Source of the DNA: Actinomadura formosensis NBRC 14204
GTDB lineage: Bacteria; Actinomycetota; Actinomycetes; Streptosporangiales; Streptosporangiaceae
Direction of reading: 5' to 3'
Assembly: GCF_001552155.1 (NCBI RefSeq)
Contig: NZ_BCQQ01000051.1
Coordinates: 1-42,599, forward strand
Length of the DNA: 42,599 nt
Positions within the stretch are counted from its first letter, which is position 1. Every line of letters begins with the position of its first letter. The position numbers and the translations under genes are program-made. The notes beneath the pieces are model-generated. The model had not been told where the DNA came from. It made no database searches and worked only from the letters and a program-made list of their open reading frames with translations. Shown piece by piece: positions 1 through 9,092 of this stretch.

Positions 1-36
1 CGGCCGGGCGGGCGGCTCCGGCCGGGCGGGCGGCTC
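1..36. repeat. Two exact tandem copies of an 18-bp unit
   Basis: The first 36 bases are two identical 18-base units. They encode a repeated Pro-Glu-Pro-Pro-Ala-Arg unit in the disordered tail of the sensor kinase. More copies may continue outside the window. Confidence 0.8.
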
Positions 37-2133
37 CGGCGCGGGCCGCACGAGCGGTTCCTCCGGCGCGGACGACGCCGCGACATGCCGTCCCGTCGGA
101 AGCCGCACCACGGAACCGGCCGGGACGAGGGCGTCCTCGGCGCGCCGCGTGGTGAGGGCGGGCGGGCCGCCCGCGGGGGCGTTCTCGTCCGGGACGACGA
201 GGCTCTCCGGCAGCAGGACGATCGCGGTCATGCCCCCGTACGGGGACGTGCGCAGCGTCACCTTGATCCCGTGCCGGCGGGCGAGGCGGGCGACGACGAA
301 CAGGCCGAGCTGGGCGCTGTCGGACAGGTCGAACTCGCCGGCGGAGGCGAGCCGCTCGTTGGCGGCGGCGAGGTTCGGCTCCTCCATGCTGAGCCCGCGG
401 TCCTCGACCTCCAGCGTGAAGCCGTGCGCGACGGCCTGCCCGTGCACCTGGACGGTGGTGTGCGGCGGCGAGAACGCGGTGGCGTTCTCGACCAGTTCGG
501 CGACCAGGTGGATGAGGTCGGCGACGGCGGGCCCGACGACCGCGGCACGGGTCATCGGGGCGACGTTGACCCGGGTGTAGTCCTCGACCTCGGAGGCGGC
601 GGCGCGGGCGATGTCCACGATGGCGACGGGGCTGCGCCAGCCGCGGCCGGGCGCCTGCCCGGACAGGATGATCAGGCCCTCGGCGTGCCGGCGCATCCGG
701 GTGGCGAGGTGGTCGACGCGGAACAGGTCCTCCAGGTCGTCGGGGGTCTCGATGCGCCGTTCCATCGCGTCCAGCAGCTTGAGCTGGCGGTGCAGCAGCG
801 TCTGGCTGCGGCGCGCGAGGTTGACGAACACGTCGCTGACGTTGCGGCGGAGCGTCGCCTCCTCGACCGCGCCCTGGATCGCGGTGCGCCGGGCGGCGTT
901 GAACGCCTCGCCGACCTGGTGGATCTCGCGGGTGCCGAAGGCGAGCGGCGGCGCCTCGGCGGCCACGTCCACCTCCTCGCCGCGGCGCAGCCGGCGGATC
1001 ACGCCGGGCAGCCGGACGTCGGCCAGGTCGATCGCCTCGCGGCGCAGCCGGGCCAGCTCGCGGATGACGGACCGGGCGACCCAGATCGCGAGGACGAGGG
1101 ACGCGGCGACGGCGACCAGGCCGAGCACGCCCGCGAGGACGACGCGGGTGATGATGCCGTCGGCGATCGGCTCGGCGCGCTTCTCCGCGCCCTCGGACAC
1201 GTGCAGTTCGAGCCCGCGCAGCCGGGTCAGGTTGGAGTCGGCGGTGGTCTTCCACAGCACCCCGGAGCCGCCGGCGTGCTTGGCGAACCGGGTGGACACC
1301 ACGAACCGGTCCTCCAGCGTCCGGAACCGGCTGTACTCCGGCATTCCGACAAGGCGCTGGTAGTAGGACTCGTCGGCGGAGCGCAGCTCGGACGCCGCGT
1401 ACTCGTAGAGGGTGCGCTGCGTCCCGACGAGCTTGACGAACTGGGCGTGCTCGGCGGGCGTCATCGCGCCCGCGGCGAGCGCGCCGGCGAGCAGCGCGTC
1501 CTCCTGCGCGAGGACCTCGCGGGCGCGGTGCAGCGACGCCTCGTTGCGGGCGTCCTTGGCGACCTCGGAGTTGTCCAGCGTGGCGAGGGAGCCCTGCAGC
1601 ACCCCGACGTCCCCGAGCAGGGCCGTGTAGCCGGCGAACGCGCGGCCGCGGTCGAGGGCGCCGGTGTCGATGGCGCGGCGCCTGGCGTCCAGCCCGTCCA
1701 GCCCGGTGAGGATCTTGGCGGCGAGTTCGCGGGTGGTCTCGGGCGCGGCCTCGCGTGCGCCCGCGTCCTTCGCGAGCCGGCGGAACAGGGCGGCCTGCCG
1801 GTCGGTGACCAGCCGGCCGGACTCCATCGAGGCGCGGTCTCCCTCCGCGCGGCTCCCGAGGTAGACCATCGACAGCCGCCGCTCCGCCTGCAGTGCGCTG
1901 CCGAGCGCGCCGGAGGGGTATCCGTAGTGCTCCTGGACGGTCTTGACGTGGCGGAGGTTCAGCCCCTCGCCGAGCGCGATGCTCGCGGCGAACGCCCACA
2001 GCACGCCGAGGGAGACCACCGAGACGGTGACCATGAGAACGACCTTGAAGCGGATGGACCGGAATCGCGCGGCCTTGGGAGCCTGCCGGTGACCGGCGGC
2101 TGAGTCCGTGGTGGTGCGGCCTCGGTTTGGCAC
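1..2133 (-). CDS. Nitrate/nitrite-sensor (NIT) domain histidine kinase, conservon CvnA-like, 3' end outside window
   Basis: The minus-strand reading frame is open from about 2133 to the window edge, so the C-terminus is missing. The N-terminus has a basic stretch and one membrane helix (VVLMVTVSVVSLGVLWAFAA). A long helical extracellular NIT-type sensor follows, containing EHYGYPSGALGSALQAERR. Then come a second helix (about 1170-1090), a HAMP-like linker, a region LRRNVSDVFVNLARRSQTLLHRQL in place of a normal His box, and an HATPase domain (LVAELVENATAFSPP, SAQLGLFVVARLARRHGIKV, YGGMTAIVLLP). This order is typical of CvnA kinases, which head actinomycete conservons with roadblock, DUF742 and GTPase partners; those would lie beyond position 1 (inference). 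The tail is Pro/Glu/Arg-rich. The GTG at 2133 is the best start by content, but it has no clear SD. Confidence 0.85.
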   Translation of the reverse strand, partial: MPNRGRTTTDSAAGHRQAPKAARFRSIRFKVVLMVTVSVVSLGVLWAFAASIALGEGLNLRHVKTVQEHYGYPSGALGSALQAERRLSMVYLGSRAEGDRASMESGRLVTDRQAALFRRLAKDAGAREAAPETTRELAAKILTGLDGLDARRRAIDTGALDRGRAFAGYTALLGDVGVLQGSLATLDNSEVAKDARNEASLHRAREVLAQEDALLAGALAAGAMTPAEHAQFVKLVGTQRTLYEYAASELRSADESYYQRLVGMPEYSRFRTLEDRFVVSTRFAKHAGGSGVLWKTTADSNLTRLRGLELHVSEGAEKRAEPIADGIITRVVLAGVLGLVAVAASLVLAIWVARSVIRELARLRREAIDLADVRLPGVIRRLRRGEEVDVAAEAPPLAFGTREIHQVGEAFNAARRTAIQGAVEEATLRRNVSDVFVNLARRSQTLLHRQLKLLDAMERRIETPDDLEDLFRVDHLATRMRRHAEGLIILSGQAPGRGWRSPVAIVDIARAAASEVEDYTRVNVAPMTRAAVVGPAVADLIHLVAELVENATAFSPPHTTVQVHGQAVAHGFTLEVEDRGLSMEEPNLAAANERLASAGEFDLSDSAQLGLFVVARLARRHGIKVTLRTSPYGGMTAIVLLPESLVVPDENAPAGGPPALTTRRAEDALVPAGSVVRLPTGRHVAASSAPEEPLVRPAPEPPARPEPPARP

Positions 2134-2294
2134 TGCGGCTGAACTTTCATTCGGCGGAGGGGCAGGGTGACGTCTGGGGCTGATGGGCGGTTTGGGCCTC
2201 GGGGAACGCTGGAGAGCCTAAAACCCACCGCCGCCGTGTGTCGACAGTTTCCGGATCATCACGTTTTGTGCACACATACCGTCCCGAATACCTC

Positions 2295-2300
2295 TACGCT
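2295..2300 (+). promoter_or_regulatory. -10 element TACGCT for the solute-binding protein gene
   Basis: TACGCT fits the actinobacterial TANNNT -10 pattern and lies 8 nt before the GTG at 2309. There is no Shine-Dalgarno sequence, so the mRNA is probably leaderless or nearly so. The 175-bp divergent region (2134-2308) also holds the palindrome TGTGCACA at 2267-2274. Confidence 0.5.
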
Positions 2301-2308
2301 GCTTCAGC

Positions 2309-3535
2309 GTGATGGCTCGTACTCGAAACGCGACGGTAACCGCCAGGTCGTCCGTCCGCGCGCGCCGGTCGCGGACCGTGCTCGCCGCGGGCGCGCTGTC
2401 CACGGCCACGGCGCTGGCCGGCGGATGCAGCGGCGGCTCCGCGGACGCCGCCACGCCGCCCGACGTCCCGATGATGCAGCAGCTCGGCACCCCCGAAGGG
2501 CGGCTCGACCTCGTCGCCTGGACGGGTTACGCCGAGGACGGCTCCAACGACAAGCACGTGAATTGGGTCACGCCGTTCACCAAGGCGACCGGTTGCAGGG
2601 TCCACACGAAGGTGGCGGACACATCCGACTCGATGGTCGAGCTGATGAAGACCGGCCAGTACGACGGTGTGTCGGCGTCCGGCGACGCGAGCCTGCGCCT
2701 CATCTACAGCGGACTCGTCGCGCCGGTCAACACCGGCCTGCTCGGCAACTACGACGACATTGCCGGCTATCTGAAAAATCAGCCCTACAACTCCGTCAGC
2801 GGCCAGATGTACGGCGTCCCGCACGGCTACGGCGCCAACATGCTGATGTACCGGACCGACAAGATGCCGCGGCCGGCCTCGTGGAACGTCGTGTGGGACA
2901 CGAACTCGCCCGCGGCCGGGCACGTCGTCGCCTACGACTCCCCCATCTACATCGCGGACGCGGCCCTCTACCTGAAGGCGCACCGTCCCGACCTGAAGAT
3001 CACCGACGTCTACGAGCTGGACGGCGGGCAGTTCAACGCCGCGGTCGAGCTGCTCAAGCGGCAGCGCCCGAACGTCAACCAGTACTGGGCGAACTACCTG
3101 GACGAACTCCAGTCGTTCAAGAGCGGCTACAACTACGCGGGCACCGCGTGGCAGGTGACCGCGAACCTGGCCACGGCGGACTCGGCGCCGGTCGCGACCA
3201 CCCTGCCGTCCGAGGGCGCGACGGGCTGGTCCGACACGTGGATGGTCTCCTCGAAGGCGCAGCATCCGACCTGCATGTACAAGTGGATGAACTGGATCAC
3301 CACCCCGAAGGTGCAGGCGCAGGTCGCGCAGTGGTTCGGTGAGGCCCCCGCCAACCCGAAGGCGTGCCAGTACACCGACCGGGGGTTCTGCTCGGTGTAC
3401 CACGTGGGCGATCCCGTGTTCTACAAGCGCCTCGCCTTCTGGAAGACGCCGGTGAAGAACTGCGGCGACGACCGCGGCAACAAGTGCGTCGACTACACCC
3501 GCTGGGCTCAGGCCTGGATGCAGATCAAGGGATAG
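2309..3535 (+). CDS. ABC transporter substrate-binding lipoprotein, family 1 (spermidine/putrescine-like)
   Basis: This 408-aa protein has a basic N-terminus, a hydrophobic stretch and a lipobox (LAGGC), so it should be a lipoprotein on the outer face of the membrane. The mature part resembles polyamine/solute-binding proteins: a segment starting [14 protein letters not shown], then [18 protein letters not shown] and [25 protein letters not shown]. It would capture a small, probably cationic solute for an ABC importer; the substrate is a guess from family resemblance. No permease or ATPase gene is adjacent, so it is an orphan or serves a transporter elsewhere. The start is GTG at 2309 or ATG at 2312; the -10 at 2295 supports an essentially leaderless start. 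Confidence 0.85.
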   Translation: MMARTRNATVTARSSVRARRSRTVLAAGALSTATALAGGCSGGSADAATPPDVPMMQQLGTPEGRLDLVAWTGYAEDGSNDKHVNWVTPFTKATGCRVHTKVADTSDSMVELMKTGQYDGVSASGDASLRLIYSGLVAPVNTGLLGNYDDIAGYLKNQPYNSVSGQMYGVPHGYGANMLMYRTDKMPRPASWNVVWDTNSPAAGHVVAYDSPIYIADAALYLKAHRPDLKITDVYELDGGQFNAAVELLKRQRPNVNQYWANYLDELQSFKSGYNYAGTAWQVTANLATADSAPVATTLPSEGATGWSDTWMVSSKAQHPTCMYKWMNWITTPKVQAQVAQWFGEAPANPKACQYTDRGFCSVYHVGDPVFYKRLAFWKTPVKNCGDDRGNKCVDYTRWAQAWMQIKG

Positions 3536-3608
3536 GGGCGGCCGCCTCCCCCGGTGGGCGGCGTGACCATCCCACCGGGGAGGTCACGGCGCCCCTGGGA
3601 AGGGCGCG

Positions 3609-4271
3609 TCAGGTCTTCCGCGTCCTCTTCTTCGCCGGCTCCTTGGACTGCGCCGTGCGGAACGTCTTGGCGGTGTCCTCGTCGTCCGGGGAGCCGCCGT
3701 CCGCGGGGTCGTCCGGCGGCCGCGGCAGGACGGTGGTGCGCTGCGGGTCGCCGTCCGGCGGCGCGGGGCGGGCCGGCGCGGACTCCGCGGCGGACGGCTC
3801 GCCGGGCTCCTCGCCCGGCAGTTCGTCGGTGGTCTGCGGGTCGCCGCCGAGGAGTTCGTCGAGGGTGACGGTGCGCTGCGGGTCGGCGTCCGGGCCGGCG
3901 CCCAGGTCTGCGTCCAGGTCGTCCTCCAGCAGGTCGTCCTCGGGGATCGCCACGAGCGCCTGCGTCTCCTGCGCCTCCCGGGTGATCACGCCGCTGGCGA
4001 GGACGGTGTTGCGGTGCCGCAGCGCGCCGTTCTCGCGCAGCAGGTTGTCGTTGTCGGCACGGGCCCGCGCGAGACGGCGGCTCATCCGGATGTGCACGAG
4101 GAAGCCGCCCACCGCGACACCGAGGATGAACCCGGCGACCGGGAAACCGACCGCCGTGGGCGCGAGCGTGGCCACCAGCGCGACCACGACCAGCGTGACG
4201 ACCACGCCCAGCGCGACAAAGTGCTGTTCCATCCAGTCCAGGACGGCGTTGACGCGCTTGGGGATCCTCAC
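3609..4271 (-). CDS. Small membrane protein with two TM helices, coiled coil and acidic tail
   Basis: This 220-aa protein is of unknown function. Residues 14-56 form two hydrophobic helices separated by a short loop ([16 protein letters not shown], then [20 protein letters not shown]). A charged heptad-like stretch follows ([23 protein letters not shown]). The C-terminal half is disordered and Asp/Glu/Pro-rich with repeated DPQRT motifs, ending in a Lys/Arg patch. The GTG at 4271 is chosen because GGAGG sits about 8 nt upstream; the frame stays open to 4436, but that extension reads like non-coding. It lies between convergent and divergent neighbours, so it is monocistronic. Confidence 0.75.
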   Translation of the reverse strand: MRIPKRVNAVLDWMEQHFVALGVVVTLVVVALVATLAPTAVGFPVAGFILGVAVGGFLVHIRMSRRLARARADNDNLLRENGALRHRNTVLASGVITREAQETQALVAIPEDDLLEDDLDADLGAGPDADPQRTVTLDELLGGDPQTTDELPGEEPGEPSAAESAPARPAPPDGDPQRTTVLPRPPDDPADGGSPDDEDTAKTFRTAQSKEPAKKRTRKT

Positions 4272-4572
4272 TCCGCGACTCCTCCATTCATTCGGGTGGG
4301 CGATGACCTGCCCGCTGACCGGCCCGCGGCGCGATGTCCCACCGCCGCCGCGCTGCTGTCCGGGTGCACCGCCCGGCTCCACGGCCTGGGCGGTCCGGGC
4401 TCGCGCCTGCCGGCGCACCGCCCCGATGCTCTCCACACGCCTCCCGCGAATGGTGACCGCCGGGAGGCCGCCCGAAACACTAACAGTAGGCGACGCCGCC
4501 CGCCGGGGCGTCCGTCACACCGCGTCACATCGGGATGCGAACACCCGGCCGCGGCGAATATCGTCCATGGAT

Positions 4573-5976
4573 ATGAGCGAACACTTTGACGTCGTGGTCC
4601 TCGGCGCGGGCCCGGGTGGATATGTCGCCGCGATCCGGTCGGCACAGCTCGGGCTGAAAACAGCCATCATCGAGGAGAGGTACTGGGGCGGGGTGTGCCT
4701 CAACGTGGGCTGCATCCCGTCGAAGGCGCTGCTGCGCAACGCGGAGCTGGCGCACATCTTCACCCACCAGCAGCAGACCTTCGGGATCAACGTCGAGGGA
4801 CGGGTGTCGTTCGACTACGGCGTCGCGTTCCAGCGCAGCCGCCAGGTGTCGGACAAGCTCGTCAAGGGCGTCCAGTTCCTGATGAAGAAGAACAAGATCA
4901 CGTCCTATGACGGCCGCGGCACGTTCACCGACCCGAACACCTTGCAGGTCGCCAAGCCGGACGGTTCCACCGACACCGTGACGTTCGACAACTGCATCAT
5001 CGCGGCCGGCGCGCACACCAAGCTGCTGCCGGGCACGTCGCTGTCCGAGCGGGTCGTCACCTACGAGGAGCAGATCCTCAGCTCCGAGCTGCCGGAGAGC
5101 ATCGTCATCGCCGGCGCGGGCGCGATCGGCGTCGAGTTCGCCTACGTGCTGCACAACTACGGGGTGAAGGTCACGATCGTCGAGTTCCTCGACCGGATGG
5201 TCCCGAACGAGGACGCCGACGTCTCCAAGGAGCTCGCCAAGCGGTACCGCAAGCTCGGCGTGGAGGTCCTCACCTCCACCCGCGTGGACGCGATCGACGA
5301 CTCGGGCGAGAAGGTCAAGGTCACGGTCACCGGCAAGGACGGCGCCCAGCGGGTCCTGGAGGCCGACAAGGTGCTGCAGGCCATCGGTTTCCAGCCGAAC
5401 GTGGAGGGCTACGGGCTGGAGAAGACCGGTGTGCGGCTCACCGACCGGGGCGCGATCGACGTGGACGGCCGCTGCCGCACGTCCGTCCCGCACATCTACG
5501 CCATCGGCGACGTGACCGCCAAGCTGATGCTCGCGCACGCCGCCGAGGCCATGGGCATCGTCGCGGCGGAGACCATCGCGGACGCCGAGACGATGGAACT
5601 CGACTACATCATGATCCCGCGCGCCACCTACTGCCAGCCGCAGGTCGCCTCGTTCGGCTACACCGAGGCGCAGGCGAAGGAGCAGGGCTTCGACGTCAAG
5701 ACCGCCAAGTTCCCCTACAGCGCCAACGGCAAGGCGCTCGGCATGGGCGAGGGCGACGGCTTCGTCAAGGTGATCAGCGACGCCAAGTACGGCGAGATCC
5801 TCGGCGCCCACATGATCGGCCCCGAGGTCACCGAGCTGCTGCCCGAGCTGACCCTGGCCCAGCAGTGGGACCTGACCGTCCACGAGGTGGCCCGCAACGT
5901 CCACGCCCACCCGACGCTGGGCGAGGCGATGAAGGAGGCCGTGCACGGCCTCGCCGGTCACATGATCAACCTCTGA
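4573..5976 (+). CDS. lpdA: Dihydrolipoyl dehydrogenase (E3)
   Basis: This 467-aa flavoprotein reoxidises dihydrolipoamide with NAD+ and is the E3 subunit of the pyruvate and 2-oxoglutarate dehydrogenase complexes. Visible features are the FAD-binding GAGPGG (11-16), the redox disulfide CLNVGC (Cys42/Cys47), the NAD-binding GAGAIGVEF, the second FAD motif YAIGDV, and the C-terminal catalytic dyad HPTLGE (His446/Glu451). The length is normal. Two ATGs compete, at 4567 and 4573. The -10-like TATCGT (4559-4564) lies 8 nt before 4573 and only 2 nt before 4567, with no SD, so a leaderless start at 4573 is preferred; it also matches the usual short N-terminus of the family. No E1 or E2 genes are adjacent, as is common in actinobacteria. 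Confidence 0.95.
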   Translation: MSEHFDVVVLGAGPGGYVAAIRSAQLGLKTAIIEERYWGGVCLNVGCIPSKALLRNAELAHIFTHQQQTFGINVEGRVSFDYGVAFQRSRQVSDKLVKGVQFLMKKNKITSYDGRGTFTDPNTLQVAKPDGSTDTVTFDNCIIAAGAHTKLLPGTSLSERVVTYEEQILSSELPESIVIAGAGAIGVEFAYVLHNYGVKVTIVEFLDRMVPNEDADVSKELAKRYRKLGVEVLTSTRVDAIDDSGEKVKVTVTGKDGAQRVLEADKVLQAIGFQPNVEGYGLEKTGVRLTDRGAIDVDGRCRTSVPHIYAIGDVTAKLMLAHAAEAMGIVAAETIADAETMELDYIMIPRATYCQPQVASFGYTEAQAKEQGFDVKTAKFPYSANGKALGMGEGDGFVKVISDAKYGEILGAHMIGPEVTELLPELTLAQQWDLTVHEVARNVHAHPTLGEAMKEAVHGLAGHMINL

Positions 5977-5984
5977 CGGATCAT

Positions 5985-6017
5985 GGCGTGTTCGCCCTGC
6001 GGCAGGGCGAACACGCC
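5985..6017. terminator. Perfect 15-bp hairpin between convergent genes
   Basis: A 15-bp perfect inverted repeat (5985-5999 with 6003-6017) encloses a 3-nt loop. It sits 8 bp after the lpdA stop and 8 bp from the end of the convergent hemerythrin gene. It is probably a bidirectional, T-tract-free actinobacterial terminator. Confidence 0.85.
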
Positions 6018-6024
6018 GGATGGG

Positions 6025-6630
6025 TCAGCAGGCCGGCCAGCGGGTCAGGGCCTCGTAGGCGGGACGCCACTCGGATTCGAAGGCGCCGCGGACCGGTTCC
6101 GGGAGCGGCGCCAGCAGCACCGCGGCCGTCTTCTCGTCGACGCCGTCCAGGATCCAGGGGAACAGGCGCGGGGCGTCGGGGCCGATGCGGCTGCCGTGGA
6201 GCCGGCCGAAGTTCTGCCACTGCTCGGGGGTCACGGTGGCGTCGATCAGCGGGAGCGCCTCCCTCTCCTCGTGCTCAAGGTGGGCGTTCAGGGCGGTGGC
6301 CAGGGCGTCCGCCAGGTCGCCGATGGGGTCGGTGCCCTTGTCGACGGCCTCGATGATGGGGTCGATGGCGGCGTGCTCGGCCTCCATCGCCTCCAGGAGG
6401 GCGAGGTCGCCCGGACGGGACGCGAGGGCCTCGCGCATGGGCGGCCAGAGTGCGTCGTCCTCGGTGGTGTGGTGGACGTGCAGGGCCTTCTTGAACAGCT
6501 CCCAGCCGACGGCCGCGGCCAGGACGCGGCGGGGGTCGTCACCCATGCGGGCGGTCGCCTTGGCCAGGTGCTCCACTTCCCGGCGCAGCGCGTTGTGCAT
6601 CGCGTACATCGGGGTCATGTCGTAGTTCAC
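6025..6630 (-). CDS. Hemerythrin (HHE) domain-containing protein
   Basis: This 201-aa cytoplasmic protein is all helical, with histidine/acidic pairs typical of HHE cation-binding domains: YAMHNALRREVEHL, ALHVHHTTEDDALWP, LEAMEAEHAAIDP and NAHLEHEEREALPL. These should bind a di-iron centre that senses or buffers O2, NO or redox state; the precise role is unknown. The GTG at 6630 is chosen because AAGGAGA precedes it by about 6 nt. The same frame runs upstream into the DUF2637 gene, but that part is spurious. A hairpin terminator separates it from the DUF2637 gene, so it probably has its own promoter within 6631-6689. Confidence 0.85.
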   Translation of the reverse strand: MNYDMTPMYAMHNALRREVEHLAKATARMGDDPRRVLAAAVGWELFKKALHVHHTTEDDALWPPMREALASRPGDLALLEAMEAEHAAIDPIIEAVDKGTDPIGDLADALATALNAHLEHEEREALPLIDATVTPEQWQNFGRLHGSRIGPDAPRLFPWILDGVDEKTAAVLLAPLPEPVRGAFESEWRPAYEALTRWPAC

Positions 6631-6683
6631 GATCTCTCCTTCTTCCAGGTTCACCCCATTGACGATGCAGAAGAAGAAAAGGT

Positions 6684-6699
6684 GACATCTCAGGATGTC
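6684..6699 (-). terminator. Hairpin with T-rich tail at the end of the DUF2637 gene
   Basis: GACATC and GATGTC (6 bp, 4-nt loop) are followed on the minus strand by ACC and then a T-rich run (TTTTCTTCTTCT). The stop codon of the DUF2637 gene lies in the loop. It looks like a short intrinsic terminator isolating the hemerythrin gene. Confidence 0.55.
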
Positions 6700-7613
6700 G
6701 GTGCCGGGCTGGACAGGCGGCTCAGGAGGCGCTGGCCCTGCCGTGCGCTGATGTTCAGGCGGCGGCCCAGTTCGGCGCCGGTGATGCCGGGTTCGGCGTC
6801 GATGATGGACAGGGCGCGGGCCTCGTTGTCGGTGGCCACGCTCCGCGGAACGGCCGGTTCCTTCTTCGGCGGCGCCTTGCGCTGCGGCGCCTTCCTCGGC
6901 TTCGGCGGGGCCTTGGGCTCGGGGGGCGGCGGCTCGGGCGTCGTCAGTTCCGTGACGCGGGTCAGGGCCTGGTCGAGCATCACGCCGTCCTTGAGCATCC
7001 AGACGACGTCCGCGGGGGCCTTGGACTTCCACTTGCGGCCGTAGTGGCCGTCCAGGAGGGCCAGGGCATGGCGGCGGCGCTGCTCGGCGGTCAGGGCCTG
7101 CGGGTAGGACGTGATCTGCCACAGGACCATGCGGCGCCACAGGCGGAAGGTCGAGAACGGCGCCAGGAGCCAGCGGGCCACCGGGATGCCTTCGCGGACG
7201 GTCCCGGAGGCGATTCCGGCGCGGCGGCGGATCGCGTGCCGGACCGCCTCGATGAACGTGATGAACAGCACGGGCATCGCGGCGTGCATGACCATGCCGG
7301 TGATGTCGCCGTGCGCGGCCGAGACGTTCAGCCAGACGGTGGCGGCGGTGAACAGGAACGCCGTCCAGCGCAGCGCCGGCATCGGCATGGCCAGCCATTC
7401 CAGCAGGAGCGCGACCGAGACCAGGGCGAGGATGCCGAGGTCGACTCCGGCGGGGACGATCCACGCCTGGCCGCCGAACCAGGGCTCGGCGACGTCCCGG
7501 ACGGAGGCGAACGAGCCGTAGCCGCCGAGCCCGGCGAGGCCGGCGAAGAACAGGCCGCCGACCCCGGCCAGGACCCGCTGGGCCCGGGTCAGCGGCATGG
7601 TCGTCGGGTCCAT
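6690..7613 (-). CDS. DUF2637 four-helix membrane protein with C-terminal helix-turn-helix
   Basis: This 307-aa protein has four predicted membrane helices (about residues 12-32, 50-72, 81-98 and 104-121). A cytoplasmic domain with WRRMVLWQITSYPQAL follows, then a Pro/Lys-rich linker (about 215-250). The end has a winged-helix-like segment (ARALSIIDAEPGITGAELGRRL). DUF2637 proteins occur on actinomycete conjugative plasmids and integrated elements (SpdB/TraSpd-like) and also as stand-alone chromosomal genes. No integrase, replication or transfer gene is seen here, so I make no mobile-element claim. The ATG at 7613 has GGAGG 9 nt upstream. The function is unknown; a membrane-linked DNA-binding role is inference. 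Confidence 0.75.
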   Translation of the reverse strand: MDPTTMPLTRAQRVLAGVGGLFFAGLAGLGGYGSFASVRDVAEPWFGGQAWIVPAGVDLGILALVSVALLLEWLAMPMPALRWTAFLFTAATVWLNVSAAHGDITGMVMHAAMPVLFITFIEAVRHAIRRRAGIASGTVREGIPVARWLLAPFSTFRLWRRMVLWQITSYPQALTAEQRRRHALALLDGHYGRKWKSKAPADVVWMLKDGVMLDQALTRVTELTTPEPPPPEPKAPPKPRKAPQRKAPPKKEPAVPRSVATDNEARALSIIDAEPGITGAELGRRLNISARQGQRLLSRLSSPAPTS

Positions 7614-7625
7614 CGGTGCGCGCCT

Positions 7626-7658
7626 CCGTCACGGGGTGTCTAGATCACCCCGTGACGG
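7626..7658 (-). terminator. 13-bp perfect hairpin between the DadA-like and DUF2637 genes
   Basis: Arms 7626-7638 and 7646-7658 are perfectly complementary (13 bp) around a 7-nt loop containing TCTAGA. It lies 42 bp after the oxidoreductase stop on the same strand, so termination is the simplest role. Its last bases also form the first GG of the GGAGG that precedes the DUF2637 start, so it could instead modulate that ribosome binding site. Confidence 0.65.
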
Positions 7659-7700
7659 TAGCGCGCCTTCCCGGACGAAACCGGCAATATCCCCCACTCG

Positions 7701-8954
7701 TCAGCGGAGCGGGTCGAAGGGGTCGAGTTCCCGCGGGCGGTGACCTGTGACGATCTGCTCGGCGAGGAGGCGCCCGGTGGCGGGGCCGAGGGTGATGCCC
7801 CACATGCCGTGGCCGCCGGCGGCGAAGACGCGGGGCGAGCGGGTCGCGCCGATCAGCGGCAGGCCGTCGCGCGTGCAGGGCCGGGAGCCGACCCACTCGT
7901 CCTGCCGGGAGTCCAGGTCGGCGCCGTGCAGCAGCGGCCGGGCGGCCTCGACGATCGCCTTGATCCGGCGCTGGTCGAGCGGGGCCTCCGGGCGGCGGAA
8001 CTCCATCATCCCGGCGACGCGCAGCCGGCCGCCCATCGGCGTGCAGGCGACGCGCTGGGCGGGGAAGTACACCGGGCCGGACGGGACGCGCTCCACCGGC
8101 ACGCTGAAGCTGTAGCCGCGGCCCGCCTGCACGAGCGCGCGGACCCCGAACGTCCGGGCGAGGTCACCGAGCCACACGCCGCTCGCGACCACCACGGTGT
8201 CGAACGTCTCGAAGTCGCGGCCGGTGGTGCGGACGGCGACGCGGTCCCGCTCGTCCCGGATCCCGGTGACGGCCGCGCCCGCGCGGATCTTGCCGCCGCG
8301 GGCGCGGACGGAGTCGGCGAGGGCGTGCACGAAGCGGCCCGGATCGATGAACCGCTGGCCGCGCAGCAGGATCGCCGCGCCGATCTGTGCGGAGAGGGCG
8401 GGCTCGACGGCGCGCGCCTGGTCCCCGGTGAGGACCTCGTACTCCAGTTCCTGCCCGGCCGCGCGGATGTGCTCGATCTCCTCCAGCAGCACGCGGCGCT
8501 CCTGCGCCGTCCGGTACGCGGCGAGGAAGGTCTCGGCGTCGGCGGTGTCGGCCTTGACGCCGCCCTCGATCAGCGCGTCGAAGCTCGGCAGCGCCCGGCC
8601 GTTGATCGGCACGAGCGACTCCATCGAGCGCCGCCACCGGGCCGCCGTGCTGTTGCGGGCGAATCCGGCGAGGAACCGCAGGAGGCGCGGGTTCGCGCTC
8701 GGCGGGACGTAGACCGGCGAGGACGGGCTCAGCACCGCCCGCACCCCGTAGGACAGGACGGCCGGCTCCGGCAGCGGCGTCGCCAGGCCGGGGGTGAGCC
8801 AGCCGGCGTTGCCCCAGGATGCTCCGGCGGCGACGTCCCGGCGGTCGAACACGGTCACCTCGGCGCCGTGCTCCTGCAGGAACCAGGCGGTGGACAGGCC
8901 GACCATCCCGGCACCCACCACGGCGATGCGGCGCGGTCGCGCGTCGAGAGCCAT
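7701..8954 (-). CDS. FAD-dependent oxidoreductase, D-amino-acid dehydrogenase (DadA) family
   Basis: This 417-aa protein has an N-terminal FAD-binding Rossmann motif (VVGAGMVGLSTAWFL), then GASWGNAGWLTPG. The C-terminal DAO-fold signature is RPCTRDGLPLIGATRSPRVF, followed by GGHGMWGITLGPATGRLLAE. The family oxidatively deaminates D-amino acids or secondary amines such as D-proline, passing electrons to quinones or O2; the substrate cannot be read from sequence. ATG 8954 is preferred over GTG 8960 because GGAG precedes it by 5 nt. It is divergent from the PucR regulator, which is likely to control it. Confidence 0.85.
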   Translation of the reverse strand: MALDARPRRIAVVGAGMVGLSTAWFLQEHGAEVTVFDRRDVAAGASWGNAGWLTPGLATPLPEPAVLSYGVRAVLSPSSPVYVPPSANPRLLRFLAGFARNSTAARWRRSMESLVPINGRALPSFDALIEGGVKADTADAETFLAAYRTAQERRVLLEEIEHIRAAGQELEYEVLTGDQARAVEPALSAQIGAAILLRGQRFIDPGRFVHALADSVRARGGKIRAGAAVTGIRDERDRVAVRTTGRDFETFDTVVVASGVWLGDLARTFGVRALVQAGRGYSFSVPVERVPSGPVYFPAQRVACTPMGGRLRVAGMMEFRRPEAPLDQRRIKAIVEAARPLLHGADLDSRQDEWVGSRPCTRDGLPLIGATRSPRVFAAGGHGMWGITLGPATGRLLAEQIVTGHRPRELDPFDPLR

Positions 8955-9055
8955 GGCCACTCCATTTCATTCCTCGTCAAGGGCGATATTCCGATGGTGC
9001 GTCGGCCGGGCACGGGAGTCTCTGTCCGGTTCCCCCAACCGGGACCGGGCGCATC

Positions 9056-9068
9056 GTGCGATCCGCAC
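9056..9068. promoter_or_regulatory. Palindrome GTGCG-ATC-CGCAC between the oxidase and PucR genes
   Basis: This 5-bp-arm palindrome lies in the 138-bp divergent region, 24 bp before the regulator start. It is a candidate operator for the adjacent PucR protein, by position only. Confidence 0.35.
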
Positions 9069-9092
9069 AAACGATGGGCCAGACTGGAAGCC

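Noticed and set aside
85..2103. Long plus-strand frame opposite the sensor kinase
   Set aside because: A GC-skew artefact of codon position on the complementary strand. The minus strand holds recognisable NIT, HAMP and HATPase motifs.
6690..7613. Integrated conjugative element suggested by DUF2637
   Set aside because: No integrase, att repeats, tRNA, replication or Tra genes nearby. Base composition matches the neighbours.
6631..7632. Upstream extension of the hemerythrin frame
   Set aside because: It is a shadow of the DUF2637 gene. A good SD sits at GTG 6630.
7740..9092. Long plus-strand reading frame continuous with the PucR gene
   Set aside because: It is antisense to the DadA-like gene, and the product is low-complexity Ala/Gly/Arg. 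Family homology begins only at about 9093.
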